Shown here piece by piece: positions 44,853 to 53,082 of a stretch of 64,000 nt of DNA (its first letter is position 1; each line of letters begins with the position of its first letter). Location of the stretch: NCBI GenBank assembly GCA_003150615.1, contig QALN01000012.1, positions 1-64,000 on the forward strand. The letters run 5' to 3'. The notes under the pieces are model-generated. The model was given only the letters and a program-made list of their open reading frames with translations, had not been told where the DNA came from and searched no databases. This DNA is from Flavobacteriales bacterium (GTDB lineage Bacteria; Bacteroidota; Bacteroidia; Flavobacteriales; UBA1820). A program made the position numbers and the translations under genes.

Positions 44853-45437
44853 ATGACAAAAATACATTATTCTGTTTTGTTTATGGCTATGGCAGCCGTT
44901 TTCTCACTGTCGTCATGCGCAGGGGACAAGGAACATTCGGCCGAAGGCACTGTGGCGGACGCTACTATGAACGGAATGTCGATAGATACGGGTTCCGATA
45001 CGGTATTCGTAAGCACTATGTATTCGGATCCGGATAAAGTGCCGGGTGTTTTGATAGGCGATTCTGTGGCGGTGAAATATGTGATGAAAGATACGGACGG
45101 TGTGACGGTTCCGATGGTGGTATCGCTTATCGTCATCAAACATTCGCCGTATTACTACATACAGGGTACGTGGGTGGAACCCAATCCGATAGACAGCGCT
45201 CAGGTACAGGGCGTGATTCTCGGCGGGGACGGTACTGCCGTGTCGGTAGGCATGGAAACGTTATTGTTTAAAGACTGGTCTATGGATGGCGGCATGCTTT
45301 TACTGGGTTATAAAAGTATTGGTAACGGACATGTGTTCGACGGTACTGATACTCTGAAAATAGACAGATTGGATGCCGATTCCCTCGTTTTGTCACGAAA
45401 CGGCAATGTTGTGTGGAAATTCGGCCGTGGGAAATAG
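44853..45437 (+). CDS. Lipoprotein with lipocalin-like C-terminal domain
   Basis: 194 residues from ATG 44853. Signal peptide with lipobox (FSLSSC, Cys22). The second half (about 108-190: IQGTWVEPNPIDSAQVQGVILGGDG..., LLLGYKSIGNG, DTLKIDRLDADSLVLSR) looks like the small Bacteroidetes Lipocalin_3-type domain. The first half is beta-rich and acidic (SIDTGSDTVFVSTMYSDPD). It is predicted to be anchored outside the cytoplasm. Function is unknown. A perfect 23-bp palindrome follows the stop. Confidence 0.7.
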   Translation: MTKIHYSVLFMAMAAVFSLSSCAGDKEHSAEGTVADATMNGMSIDTGSDTVFVSTMYSDPDKVPGVLIGDSVAVKYVMKDTDGVTVPMVVSLIVIKHSPYYYIQGTWVEPNPIDSAQVQGVILGGDGTAVSVGMETLLFKDWSMDGGMLLLGYKSIGNGHVFDGTDTLKIDRLDADSLVLSRNGNVVWKFGRGK

Positions 45438-45451
45438 GTATGTACACGGCG

Positions 45452-45502
45452 CGGCATATAAAGAATGCGCAGGGCTATACCCTGCGCATTCTTTATATGC
45501 CG
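45452..45502 (+). terminator. 23-bp perfect palindrome downstream of the lipoprotein
   Basis: CGGCATATAAAGAATGCGCA plus three more bases pairs perfectly with 45480-45502 around a CTATA loop. It begins 15 bases after the stop codon. There is no U-run after the stem. Confidence 0.7.
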
Positions 45503-45563
45503 AAGTTTCCAGGAAAATATTATAGAAATGTGTTCTGTTTGATGTAGAGGGGGGCTTATAAAA

Positions 45564-45593
45564 AAAACCATGCCTGATTGTGGGCATGGTTTT
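45564..45593 (-). terminator. Terminator of the downstream tRNA-Gly gene
   Basis: AAAACCATGCC pairs with GGCATGGTTTT around an eight-base loop. On the minus strand it follows the tRNA at 45618 and ends in a long U-run (A-run at 45561-45567 on the plus strand). Confidence 0.82.
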
Positions 45594-45617
45594 GTGTGAC
45601 ATCGTTTTAAAAAGTTG

Positions 45618-45689
45618 AGCGGAAAACGGGATTCGGACCCGCGACCCCCACCTTGGCAAGGTGGTGCTCTACCACTGAGCTATTTCCGC
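45618..45689 (-). tRNA. tRNA-Gly (anticodon GCC), copy 1
   Basis: 72-base cloverleaf: GCGGAAA acceptor, D-arm GCTC/GAGC, anticodon loop TTGCCAA, T-loop TCCGAAT. CCA is not encoded. It is identical to the copy at 46074-46145. It has its own upstream -7 box (TACATTTG, minus strand 45764-45757) and CTTG at the -33 position. Confidence 0.95.
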
Positions 45690-45916
45690 AATATTTTTAG
45701 CGAAAGTCCCTTGTTGCCCCTTAGTAAGAACGCAACAAGAACGCAACAACGAGGTGCAAATGTATATATTAGTCGGTAAAAAAACAAGGAGCGGACAGAT
45801 GTTTTTTTCAGTTCATAGGGGAGTATTTGCCTGCGCATCTGTGTTTGAATTCGTTTGTCGTCAATATCCGTTATGAATTTATTGGTCCCTGCGATGTGTT
45901 GTGGTAAGATATGAAA
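45690..45916. other. Spacer with tandem 11-mers between tRNA-Gly units
   Basis: No gene. It holds the promoter of the tRNA-Gly at 45618, and between promoter and tRNA a tandem repeat of GAACGCAACAA (45728-45738 and 45739-45749) with an inverted TTGTTGC at 45711-45717. The arrangement next to a tRNA resembles an integrase arm- or att-site scar, but this is not proven. Confidence 0.4.
45757..45787 (-). promoter_or_regulatory. Promoter of the tRNA-Gly gene at 45618
   Basis: On the minus strand, CTTG (45787-45784), a 19-base spacer, then TACATTTG (45764-45757). The tRNA begins about 68 bases downstream of the -7 box. Confidence 0.6.
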
Positions 45917-45947
45917 AACCCCATTGAATCAATGTTTCAATGGGGTT
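45917..45947 (-). terminator. Terminator of the two-gene tRNA-Gly operon
   Basis: AACCCCATTGAA pairs with TTCAATGGGGTT, with a U-run after it on the minus strand. It follows the tRNA-Gly(CCC) gene. Confidence 0.82.
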
Positions 45948-45983
45948 GTCCTAGTTCTGTCCGTTTGTGTTTTCGGCATTTTG

Positions 45984-46056
45984 AGCGAAAAACGGGGCTC
46001 GAACCCGCGACCCCGACCTTGGGAAGGTCGTGCTCTACCAACTGAGCTATTTTCGC
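45984..46056 (-). tRNA. tRNA-Gly (anticodon CCC)
   Basis: 73 bases: acceptor GCGAAAA, D-arm with AGTTGGTA loop, anticodon stem CGACC/GGTCG with loop TTCCCAA, T-loop TTCGAGC. Anticodon CCC reads GGG. It lies 17 bases downstream of the tRNA-Gly(GCC) at 46074, in the same transcript. Confidence 0.93.
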
Positions 46057-46073
46057 GGCGTTAAATTAATCTG

Positions 46074-46145
46074 AGCGGAAAACGGGATTCGGACCCGCGA
46101 CCCCCACCTTGGCAAGGTGGTGCTCTACCACTGAGCTATTTCCGC
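46074..46145 (-). tRNA. tRNA-Gly (anticodon GCC), copy 2
   Basis: Sequence identical to the copy at 45618-45689. It is first in a transcript with tRNA-Gly(CCC), driven by the consensus promoter at 46183-46213. Confidence 0.95.
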
Positions 46146-46182
46146 AAAATCGTGCATGAAGTACTCCGTACGCACGGGATTG

Positions 46183-46213
46183 CAAATATAATCACGATAA
46201 GATTATACTCAAA
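46183..46213 (-). promoter_or_regulatory. Consensus promoter of the tRNA-Gly operon
   Basis: On the minus strand TTTG (46213-46210), exactly 19 bases, then TATATTTG (46190-46183): a full match to the Bacteroidetes -33/-7 consensus, about 38 bases upstream of the first tRNA. Confidence 0.8.
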
Positions 46214-46280
46214 GTTTTTTCTGTTTTTTTAATATTTTGCCCCGTGGATCCGCCCCTAAGCCTTCTGCGGTAAAATTCGC

Positions 46281-46311
46281 TTTCATTTCAAATATAAAAA
46301 AACTACCTTTG
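46281..46311 (+). promoter_or_regulatory. Promoter of gpsA
   Basis: TTTC at 46281-46284, 19 bases, then TACCTTTG at 46304-46311. The ATG at 46338 is 26 bases beyond the -7 box, giving a very short leader. Confidence 0.65.
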
Positions 46312-46337
46312 CCGGTATATTCCTTGATTCGAATAAG

Positions 46338-47339
46338 ATGGACGATAGTAGCTATAAAGTGGCGGTTATTGGCGGTGGCAGTTGGGCCACGGCCATAGTC
46401 AAGATGCTGTGCGAGACCCAGGAAAAAGTGGGTTGGTACATCCGTTCCGAACAAACGGTAGAATATATCCTGCAGGACCATCACAATCCGAACTACCTCT
46501 CCTCGGTAGAATTCGATACGGACAAACTCCATATCAGCAACGACATAAACGAGATAATAGAAGGTGCGGAAACTATAATTTTTGCCATACCGTCGGCGTT
46601 TATCACCAAAGAAATACGCGGACTGAAAGCCTCTATGCATGGGAAAACGCTATTTTCGGCCATAAAAGGTCTCGTGCCCGACAAAAACATAGTGATGGGA
46701 CAGTATCTCTCGAAGAGGTTTAAGATAGCTCCTTCACGGATAGGGGCGATAACAGGCCCGTGTCATGCGGAAGAAGTGGCTATGGAGCGTCTCTCGTACC
46801 TGACGGTAGCCTGCCAGAGCCTGCCTTTGGCTGAAAAAATGTCTTCTTACCTTAGCGGCCCGTATATAAAATGCAAGTTGTCCAAGGACGTAATAGGCGT
46901 CGAGTACGCGGCGGTTATAAAAAACGTTTATGCGATAGCGGCCGGCATAGCCCATGGGCTTAACTACGGCGATAATTTCCAGGCGGTGCTCATGTCGAAT
47001 TCTATACGCGAGATGGATACTTTTCTTTCGGCCGTATATCCTATGGAGGGCCGTAACATAATGGATTCCGCCTATTTGGGTGATTTGTTGGTTACGGGAT
47101 ACAGTTACTTCAGCCGTAACCGTATGTTCGGAACGATGATAGGCAAAGGCTATACAGTGAAGTCGGCCATGTTGGAAATGAACATGGTGGCCGAAGGCTA
47201 TTATGCCACGTACGGGGTCTATCAGCTCATGCGCAAACACGATATAGAAATGCCGATACTTGAAACGGTGTACAGCATACTTTACGACGGACGTGACCGC
47301 CGTCCCAAATTCAAAAAATTAACTGAAGTTCTGGACTGA
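46338..47339 (+). CDS. gpsA: NAD(P)H-dependent glycerol-3-phosphate dehydrogenase
   Basis: 333 residues. NAD loop VAVIGGGSWATAIVKML near 8, IIFAIPSAFITKEIRGL near 79, SAIKGLVPDKNIVMGQYL near 103, IGAITGPCHAEEVAMERLSYLTVA near 133-156, DVIGVEYAAVIKNVYAIAAGIAHGLNYGDN near 184 (catalytic Lys) and a C-terminal AEGYYATYGVYQL. It makes sn-glycerol-3-phosphate for phospholipids. It is followed by idi after 6 bases, so the two are likely co-transcribed. Confidence 0.94.
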   Translation: MDDSSYKVAVIGGGSWATAIVKMLCETQEKVGWYIRSEQTVEYILQDHHNPNYLSSVEFDTDKLHISNDINEIIEGAETIIFAIPSAFITKEIRGLKASMHGKTLFSAIKGLVPDKNIVMGQYLSKRFKIAPSRIGAITGPCHAEEVAMERLSYLTVACQSLPLAEKMSSYLSGPYIKCKLSKDVIGVEYAAVIKNVYAIAAGIAHGLNYGDNFQAVLMSNSIREMDTFLSAVYPMEGRNIMDSAYLGDLLVTGYSYFSRNRMFGTMIGKGYTVKSAMLEMNMVAEGYYATYGVYQLMRKHDIEMPILETVYSILYDGRDRRPKFKKLTEVLD

Positions 47340-47345
47340 CAGGAA

Positions 47346-47879
47346 ATGGCAGACGAAGATGACAGCCGGTGTGTGATACTGGTGGACGAAAACGATAACC
47401 AGACGGGCACGGCCGGAAAAATGGAAGCCCACTTGAACGGAGGCAAACTGCACCGCGCTTTTTCCGTTATAATAACAGACAGCAAGGGCAGGATAATGCT
47501 GCAAAAACGCGCCGCCGCCAAGTATCATTCTCAGGGACTGTGGACCAATACATGCTGTTCCCACCCGGAACCGGGCGAAAGTACCGAGGATGCTGCGCAC
47601 CGTCGTCTGAAAGAAGAAATGGGTTTCGATACGCCTCTTAAGGAAGTGTTTTCGTTCGTGTACAAAGCCACGCTCGATACCGGCCTTACCGAACATGAAT
47701 ATGACCATGTATTTATCGGAACGTACGACGGCGTTCCTGTGTGCGACCCGGCCGAGGTCGAGGACTGGCGTTTGGCCGAGCCTGAAGAACTGCGTATGGA
47801 TATGAATGCGCATCCGGAGGAATTTTCCGAGTGGTTCAGGATAATTATAAACCGGTATTTCGGTTTTATTTCCAAGTAA
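47346..47879 (+). CDS. idi: Isopentenyl-diphosphate delta-isomerase, type I
   Basis: 177-residue Nudix-fold protein. Active-site motifs: GLWTNTCCSHPEPGES near 64-79 (Cys71 catalytic by comparison with E. coli Cys67), RRLKEEMGFDTPL near 86, and TEHEYDHVFIGTY near 114 (catalytic Glu). It interconverts IPP and DMAPP. It is essential when isoprenoids come from the mevalonate route, which matches mvaD at 49843-50928. Confidence 0.95.
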   Translation: MADEDDSRCVILVDENDNQTGTAGKMEAHLNGGKLHRAFSVIITDSKGRIMLQKRAAAKYHSQGLWTNTCCSHPEPGESTEDAAHRRLKEEMGFDTPLKEVFSFVYKATLDTGLTEHEYDHVFIGTYDGVPVCDPAEVEDWRLAEPEELRMDMNAHPEEFSEWFRIIINRYFGFISK

Positions 47880-47947
47880 CGAACGGTTGTGGAATTGTCT
47901 CCTCTGTCTTTGACGTCGGGAACTTATCGGGTTTAATGATAAATAAA

Positions 47948-47980
47948 AAAGACGTGGCTGAAAAAGTCACGTCTTTTTAT
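47948..47980. terminator. Bidirectional terminator between idi and the CE1-like esterase
   Basis: AAAAAGACGTGGCT pairs with AGTCACGTCTTTTT (one G-U pair) around GAAAA; A- and T-rich flanks suit both strands of this convergent pair. Confidence 0.85.
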
Positions 47981-47997
47981 GTTATGTATGAGAACTG

Positions 47998-48849
47998 TTA
48001 TTTAGTTTTTTCCGCCGCTTTTTTTGCTGCCATGTCCTTGAAATAATTGTCAAAGAACACCAGTTGGAATTTTATGGAGTTTGTCCAGTAAGACCAGCTG
48101 TGGTTCCCTGGGCGCGAGATGAAATCGTGTTCGATGCGGCGGTATTCCATCTGTTCGTGCAGGCGTTTGTTTACCGTGTAGAAGAAGTCATCCGTGCCGC
48201 AGTCGAATATGATTTTTATGCTCGTCGGTTTCAAACGGTACAGCTGGTTCATTATGCTGTACTCGGCCCAGCGTTCCGGGTTTTCAGCCTGCGAGCCAAG
48301 TTTCTGCTCCATGTACCAGCTCGACGGGAAAGACTGGATGTCCACGCCGCCGGATATCGAACCGCATGCCCCGTAGAGGTCCAGGTGGCGGAATGCAAGG
48401 AAAAGAGCTCCCTGGCCGCCCATCGAAAGGCCTGTTATGGCGCGGCCTTCGCGGGAATCTACCGTGCGGTACGTTTTGTCTATGAATTCGCGCAATTCTT
48501 TCGATACGTAAGTCTCGTAACGGCTCGTGGTGTCGACAGGGGAATCCCAGTACCAGCTGTGCGTGTTACCGTCAGGGCATACTATTATCATGCCGTAGCG
48601 CGATGCCAGTTCGGGCAGGAAAGGTGTCTTTTTTATCCAGTTTGAGTAGTTGCCTCCGGCTCCGTGCAGAAGGTATACCACAGGAAAACGCTCGTTTTTG
48701 GCCGTCTTGTAATTCGCCGGTGTTATCACCACGTTTTTGACGTTCTTTTTCATCGACTGGCTCCACACGGCAACCGTGTCCACACTCTGCGCCCATACTC
48801 CGGATACGGAAGCGGCCAGGATGAATAGTGTAAGTTTCAGATGTTTCAT
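47998..48849 (-). CDS. Secreted esterase, CE1/esterase-D-like
   Basis: 283 residues with a cleavable signal peptide (about 1-20, VWA/Q). Alpha/beta-hydrolase signatures: FPVVYLLHGAGGNYSNW near 54-70, ITGLSMGGQGALFLA near 138-152 (nucleophile Ser), an Asp in IIFDCGTDDFF near 213 and a His in SRPGNHSWSYW near 245. Related Bacteroidetes enzymes are feruloyl/acetyl esterases of polysaccharide breakdown. It sits 12 bases downstream of the DUF4886 gene on the same strand, so both exported hydrolases are probably made together. Confidence 0.87.
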   Translation of the reverse strand: MKHLKLTLFILAASVSGVWAQSVDTVAVWSQSMKKNVKNVVITPANYKTAKNERFPVVYLLHGAGGNYSNWIKKTPFLPELASRYGMIIVCPDGNTHSWYWDSPVDTTSRYETYVSKELREFIDKTYRTVDSREGRAITGLSMGGQGALFLAFRHLDLYGACGSISGGVDIQSFPSSWYMEQKLGSQAENPERWAEYSIMNQLYRLKPTSIKIIFDCGTDDFFYTVNKRLHEQMEYRRIEHDFISRPGNHSWSYWTNSIKFQLVFFDNYFKDMAAKKAAEKTK

Positions 48850-48861
48850 TTCTTTCGTTTT

Positions 48862-49824
48862 TTACTTGTGTTCGTGTTGTTTTTTATGTTCTTTGAATAT
48901 TTTCGATGCTGTTCTTTTCAGTTCTGAGGCGAATTTTGGCGATACTCCTTCCGGAATGTATTTTACGCTTGCAGGGTTTTCCCCGAAAAAGAACGAATAC
49001 CATACCAGTCCGCCGAGATAACATCCGGCCTGGTTGGCATGGTTGGGGTCGAGGATGAATTTTTTGTCCTTGTTCCAGTAATAGCCCACGTTAAGCGAGT
49101 TATCCTGTGCAGGCAGGGCTGGATAAACGGGGTTTTTGAAATCGAACGCCGGGTCCTTGCCGTAAGATGTCCTTTTCCCGCACCGGATATCCTGGAAAGC
49201 CTCGCCCACGGGGATTACTTCAAGCGGTAGTTTTCCGGTGAGTTTTTCGGTCGACAAGACTATTCCATCCCACATCTGCCGGTCGTTTCGGGCCCTTACG
49301 GGTTTGCCAGTGGCGGTATCCGTACCTATCTGTCCGAATATGCGGGCGTCGTTGCGGTAGGCCCATGTCTGGTGCCATACTATTTTAGCGCCGGGACATA
49401 ATTCTTTCATGTAATTGTACAGGCTGTCGGCCCAGGGCATGTACGTGTCGTAGTCGGACGAATGCATCGAATATTGCTGCATGGTGATGAAATCCCATCT
49501 CTCCGATTCGAGCATTTGCCGCAGGGAACGTCCTTTGTAGGGACGCCCGGCAAGGCTGTCGGGGTATCGTTCGCTTATCATGGCGCGGTTCCAGTGCCGC
49601 TCCACCGGGCAGGCCGGAAGTTCGGCGTGTCCCAGTACGAGTGTATAACCTCCGTCAGAGGCCATTCGCGTAAGATAGCGTGTGGCGTTCTGTGAAAAAC
49701 TATTTCCTACCAAAAGTATTTTCAGCGTGTCGCTGTCAGGTTTTACCCATTGGGCATTGACGCAGGAAAATGAAAATAAGGCCAACGCTGTGAAAATGGC
49801 CGCTATTGTCTTGTGTTTTTTCAT
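48862..49824 (-). CDS. DUF4886 exported SGNH-like hydrolase
   Basis: 320 residues with a signal peptide (cut after VNA). KILLVGNSFSQNATRYL near 35-51 carries the SGNH-type Ser in GNSFS, and DPNHANQAGCYLGGLVWY near 272 offers Asp/His at the C-terminus. This pattern is that of DUF4886 proteins, which in Bacteroidetes sit in polysaccharide-use gene sets and are thought to be esterases. Function is not experimentally clear. It is the first gene of a pair with the CE1-like esterase. Confidence 0.82.
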   Translation of the reverse strand: MKKHKTIAAIFTALALFSFSCVNAQWVKPDSDTLKILLVGNSFSQNATRYLTRMASDGGYTLVLGHAELPACPVERHWNRAMISERYPDSLAGRPYKGRSLRQMLESERWDFITMQQYSMHSSDYDTYMPWADSLYNYMKELCPGAKIVWHQTWAYRNDARIFGQIGTDTATGKPVRARNDRQMWDGIVLSTEKLTGKLPLEVIPVGEAFQDIRCGKRTSYGKDPAFDFKNPVYPALPAQDNSLNVGYYWNKDKKFILDPNHANQAGCYLGGLVWYSFFFGENPASVKYIPEGVSPKFASELKRTASKIFKEHKKQHEHK

Positions 49825-49842
49825 GTATGCATTGTGTTTTTG

Positions 49843-50928
49843 TTAATCCAGTTTTCCGGGCCCGGTACCTGCATTGTCGTGTATGAAACCGCAGTTCCCG
49901 CACGCAGGAGAAAGGGTTTTTTCTATGAAGTCACGTATTTTGTCTTTTTCGGCCTCCGGGTAGAGGATGTGTACGTTGGCCCCGGCATCGAGCGTAAAAT
50001 ACACCTGTGCGCCTGTGTCGCGGCGGTAAGCCCATATCGCCTGTATCGCGGTTATTGTAAACGGTTTGAAAAGTATGTAGTAAGGCTCGCCCGTCATCAT
50101 CATGGCATGCAGTGTCAGGGCTTCCGCTTCGGCCATATGTCCGAATGCTTCGGTGTCGCCTTCGCGCAGTATGGCAGCCAGGGCTTCTACGTTGTTCCCG
50201 GCCTGGACGAAGCGCTGCCGGGCGAACGGATGACCGTCCATAAGCGCGTGACCTTCGGTACTCGACACGCTTTTGCTTCCGCTTTCTATCAGCAGTACCG
50301 TATCGCACATGTTCCGGAATACCGGATGTACCGAATCGTACGGAACAGGTACGGCGTACAAATCCGACGAGTTTTCCACAGCCGGCGTCTTTCCCCAAAC
50401 GGCTGCACATCCGTAAATGCTGCGGGATGCGCTGCCCGAACCCAGCCGGGCGTAGAAAGATGCGCGGCGGGAAAAATCCTGGCCGGCGGTTGTTTGTCCG
50501 CATGTCCTCTCGAAATCCGTAAGGCATAGCGCCAATGCGCTCATGCCCGATGCTGAGGACGCTATGCCGGAAGAATGTGGAAATGTATTGTCTGTGCGCA
50601 CAGTAAAACAGTAATCCTTGAGGTACGGAGCATATGGTTCGATGCGTGAAAAGAACTTTTCTATCTTAGGTGCGAACGAGGGTTTTTCCTGTCCCCCGAA
50701 GTATATTTTTACATCGAAGCCTTCTTTTGCCGTGTCGCGGCGGGACATTTCCAGTCGTGTTTCGGTATGGCATTTTTCCAGTGTGAGGCTCAGCGAAGGG
50801 TTAGCCGGCAACTGGCCGGGGAGTTTTCCCCAGTATTTTACTATCGCTATGTTGGACGGGCTTTGCCATGCGGAAGAAAAACTTCCGGGCAAACATTTTA
50901 TATCCGTCGGTTTGAAAGTATCGTCCAT
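49843..50928 (-). CDS. mvaD: Diphosphomevalonate decarboxylase
   Basis: 361 residues from ATG 50928 (MDDTFKPTDIK); an upstream in-frame ATG at 51036 adds 36 residues with no family likeness. GHMP-kinase fold: SPSNIAIVKYWGKLPGQLPANPSLSLTL near 23-50 is the MvaD signature, FPHSSGIASSASGMSALALCL near 130 the ATP loop, and GSGSASRSIYGCAAVWG near 170 the substrate Ser/Arg region. It turns mevalonate-5-PP into IPP with ATP and CO2 loss. With idi 2 kb away it indicates a mevalonate pathway. The other mva genes are not in the window. Confidence 0.93.
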   Translation of the reverse strand: MDDTFKPTDIKCLPGSFSSAWQSPSNIAIVKYWGKLPGQLPANPSLSLTLEKCHTETRLEMSRRDTAKEGFDVKIYFGGQEKPSFAPKIEKFFSRIEPYAPYLKDYCFTVRTDNTFPHSSGIASSASGMSALALCLTDFERTCGQTTAGQDFSRRASFYARLGSGSASRSIYGCAAVWGKTPAVENSSDLYAVPVPYDSVHPVFRNMCDTVLLIESGSKSVSSTEGHALMDGHPFARQRFVQAGNNVEALAAILREGDTEAFGHMAEAEALTLHAMMMTGEPYYILFKPFTITAIQAIWAYRRDTGAQVYFTLDAGANVHILYPEAEKDKIRDFIEKTLSPACGNCGFIHDNAGTGPGKLD

Positions 50929-51358
50929 CGTATATCGAAAGTTTTTCCGGATCGGCGCCTTGTACGGTTTACGGCTTGCCTGAGAAAGACCGCTCCGTAA
51001 TAGTTTAACGCCGAAATGGTGTTTTATGCAGGCCATAAGGCGTCACTTTGCAGACAAATATAGCGAAAGCCGAATACAGAACTCAAGTTTATTTGAAGTT
51101 ATGCTCAAGGCGTATCCTATATCATGCAAATATAGTGAAAGCAGGGTGGAAACCGAAAAAAGCCGGAGTATTTTTATAGGTTTGCCAAGGCACACCCTAT
51201 ATTAGACAAGATATGCGGATATTATGCAGGGCTTTATTATTGTGGCGGGCGAAAACGATTTTTTTATGGCTATATTTGCATCTGGCGGTCATGTTTTACA
51301 CGGTTGCCGTAAGAAAACAGGTAAATACATAAGTATCATATAAAAATAAAAGCATCGT
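50929..51358. other. Gene-free region with degenerate repeats
   Basis: 430 bases between mvaD and the GH20 gene. It contains CAAATATAGyGAAAGC twice (51055-51070, 51127-51142), and CAAGGC-n3-CCTATAT twice (about 51106-51123 and 51186-51202). Each CAAATATA is also a minus-strand TATATTTG box that could start mvaD transcripts. TATATTTG at 51271-51278 is a likely -7 box for the GH20 gene. Confidence 0.55.
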
Positions 51359-52987
51359 ATGAAAAAAACACTACTATTTGCGGTTATGCTGTTTTGTGCG
51401 GCCGTATGGGGTCAGGATCGTCCGGCTCCGCTGAACATTATCCCCGAACCGGTAAAGGTCGAGCGCGGCGAGGGAGCATTTACCATAGACCGCAACACCA
51501 AGGTTTACGCCGCCGACAAAGAGGCGCTTAAATCGGCGCGTTATTTCATCGACTATTTCAACCGCAATTTCGGGTACGAACTGAGCCTTGTGAAAAAGCC
51601 CAAAGGCGAAGGGGTTATCGTCCTTTCGGATGCTAAAAACGGGGGAGTTTCCGGCGGATACGCGCTTAAGGTAACGCCCGAAGGTATTTCCATAGACGGT
51701 AACGATGCTTCCGGAGTGTTTTACGGTGTACAGACGCTTATACAGTTGCTGCCTACCCGTGCCGGCAACCATGCGGTGATACCTGCCGTAACGGTGAACG
51801 ATTATCCGCGTTTCGAGTACCGGGGCATGCACTTCGACGTGGTGCGTCATTTTTTCCCGGTGGAGTACATCAAAAAATACATAGATTATCTGGCGTTGCA
51901 CAAGATGAACTATTTCCACTGGCATCTGACGGACGACCAGGCCTGGCGTATCGAGATGAAGTCGCATCCCGAACTTACGCATAAAGGCTCCGACCGAGAA
52001 GGCGAGATACTGGGGCTGTATCCCGGTACGTACGTAAAACGCCCTTACGGCGGTTACTACACGCAGGAGCAGGCGCGCGAGATAGTCGAATATGCCGCTG
52101 AGCGTTATATCACGGTGATCCCTGAGATAGACATACCGGGACACTGCATGGCTGTGCTGGCCGTACATCCTGAGTTCGGCACCGAGCCTGACAAGGAACA
52201 CAAAACGGCCCAGACGTGGGGCATTTACAATAAATTCAACAACGTGCTGGCTCCGAAACCCGAAGTGTTCGCTTTCCTTGAGGACGTGTTTTCCGAGTTG
52301 TGCGATATTTTCCCGTCGCAGTACATACACGTTGGCGGCGACGAATGCGCCAAGAAGTGGTGGAAAGAATCGGCACAGGCCCAGCAATTCATGAAGGATA
52401 ATAACCTGAAGGATGAAGATGAGCTGCAAAGTTATTTCATCCATTACGTGGATGATGTGATAAATAAAAAAGGCAAGACGGTGGTAGGCTGGAACGAAAT
52501 TCTCGAAGGCGGTCTGGCTCCGGACGCTATTGTTATGAGCTGGCAGGGAACTTCCGGAGGCATAACGGCTGCCAAATCCGGTCATCGCGTAATTATGACG
52601 CCTTCCGGATATTCGTACTACAATAATATGCAGTCCCGCAACCAGACACAGGTGACACATCAGGGTTATCTTCCTGTAGATAAGGTGTACGGTTACCAGG
52701 TGATACCGGACGAACTGACAAAAGACCAGGCAGGGAACATAATAGGCGTACAGGCATGCCTGTGGACGGAATATTTCCCGACTACGGCTAAGGTCGAGTG
52801 GGCATTGTTCCCCCGTTTGTCCGCCTTGGCGGAGAATGCATGGTCGCAGCCCGATGTCAAGGGTTGGGATAAGTTCCTGCGTAAGATGCCTTCGCAGTTC
52901 GAACGTTACGATTTGTGGGGCGTCCGCTATTCGGATGATTTCTTCCGCATGTACGATATAAAGAAGAACGATCCTACCACCAGATAG
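51359..52987 (+). CDS. Beta-N-acetylhexosaminidase (GH20)
   Basis: 542 residues. Signal peptide (1-19, VWG/Q), then the GH20b domain (about 20-145), then the TIM barrel with FEYRGMHFDVVRHFFPVEYIKKYIDYLALHKMN, FHWHLTDDQAWRIE near 192, YIHVGGDECAKKWW (Asp328-Glu329, the catalytic pair) and SWQGTSGG near 397. It releases terminal GlcNAc/GalNAc from glycans by substrate-assisted catalysis, in the periplasm or outside. It stands alone and may serve host mucin glycans or cell-wall recycling. Confidence 0.94.
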   Translation: MKKTLLFAVMLFCAAVWGQDRPAPLNIIPEPVKVERGEGAFTIDRNTKVYAADKEALKSARYFIDYFNRNFGYELSLVKKPKGEGVIVLSDAKNGGVSGGYALKVTPEGISIDGNDASGVFYGVQTLIQLLPTRAGNHAVIPAVTVNDYPRFEYRGMHFDVVRHFFPVEYIKKYIDYLALHKMNYFHWHLTDDQAWRIEMKSHPELTHKGSDREGEILGLYPGTYVKRPYGGYYTQEQAREIVEYAAERYITVIPEIDIPGHCMAVLAVHPEFGTEPDKEHKTAQTWGIYNKFNNVLAPKPEVFAFLEDVFSELCDIFPSQYIHVGGDECAKKWWKESAQAQQFMKDNNLKDEDELQSYFIHYVDDVINKKGKTVVGWNEILEGGLAPDAIVMSWQGTSGGITAAKSGHRVIMTPSGYSYYNNMQSRNQTQVTHQGYLPVDKVYGYQVIPDELTKDQAGNIIGVQACLWTEYFPTTAKVEWALFPRLSALAENAWSQPDVKGWDKFLRKMPSQFERYDLWGVRYSDDFFRMYDIKKNDPTTR

Positions 52988-53011
52988 CGGTGTGATTTAT
53001 CGGATACGAAT

Positions 53012-53050
53012 AAAAAACAGGCGCGGCCCATCGGGCCGCGCCTGTTTTTT
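53012..53050. terminator. Bidirectional terminator between GH20 gene and upp
   Basis: AAAAAACAGGCGCGGCCC pairs perfectly (18 bp) with GGGCCGCGCCTGTTTTTT around ATC, with A and U runs on either strand. Confidence 0.92.
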
Positions 53051-53082
53051 ATTTGCAATGATGTTGCGGTACGAGGCGGGAA

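Noticed and set aside
45618..46145. CRISPR-like repetition (two identical 72-base units with spacers)
   Set aside because: The identical units are tRNA-Gly genes with cloverleaf folding and separate promoters.
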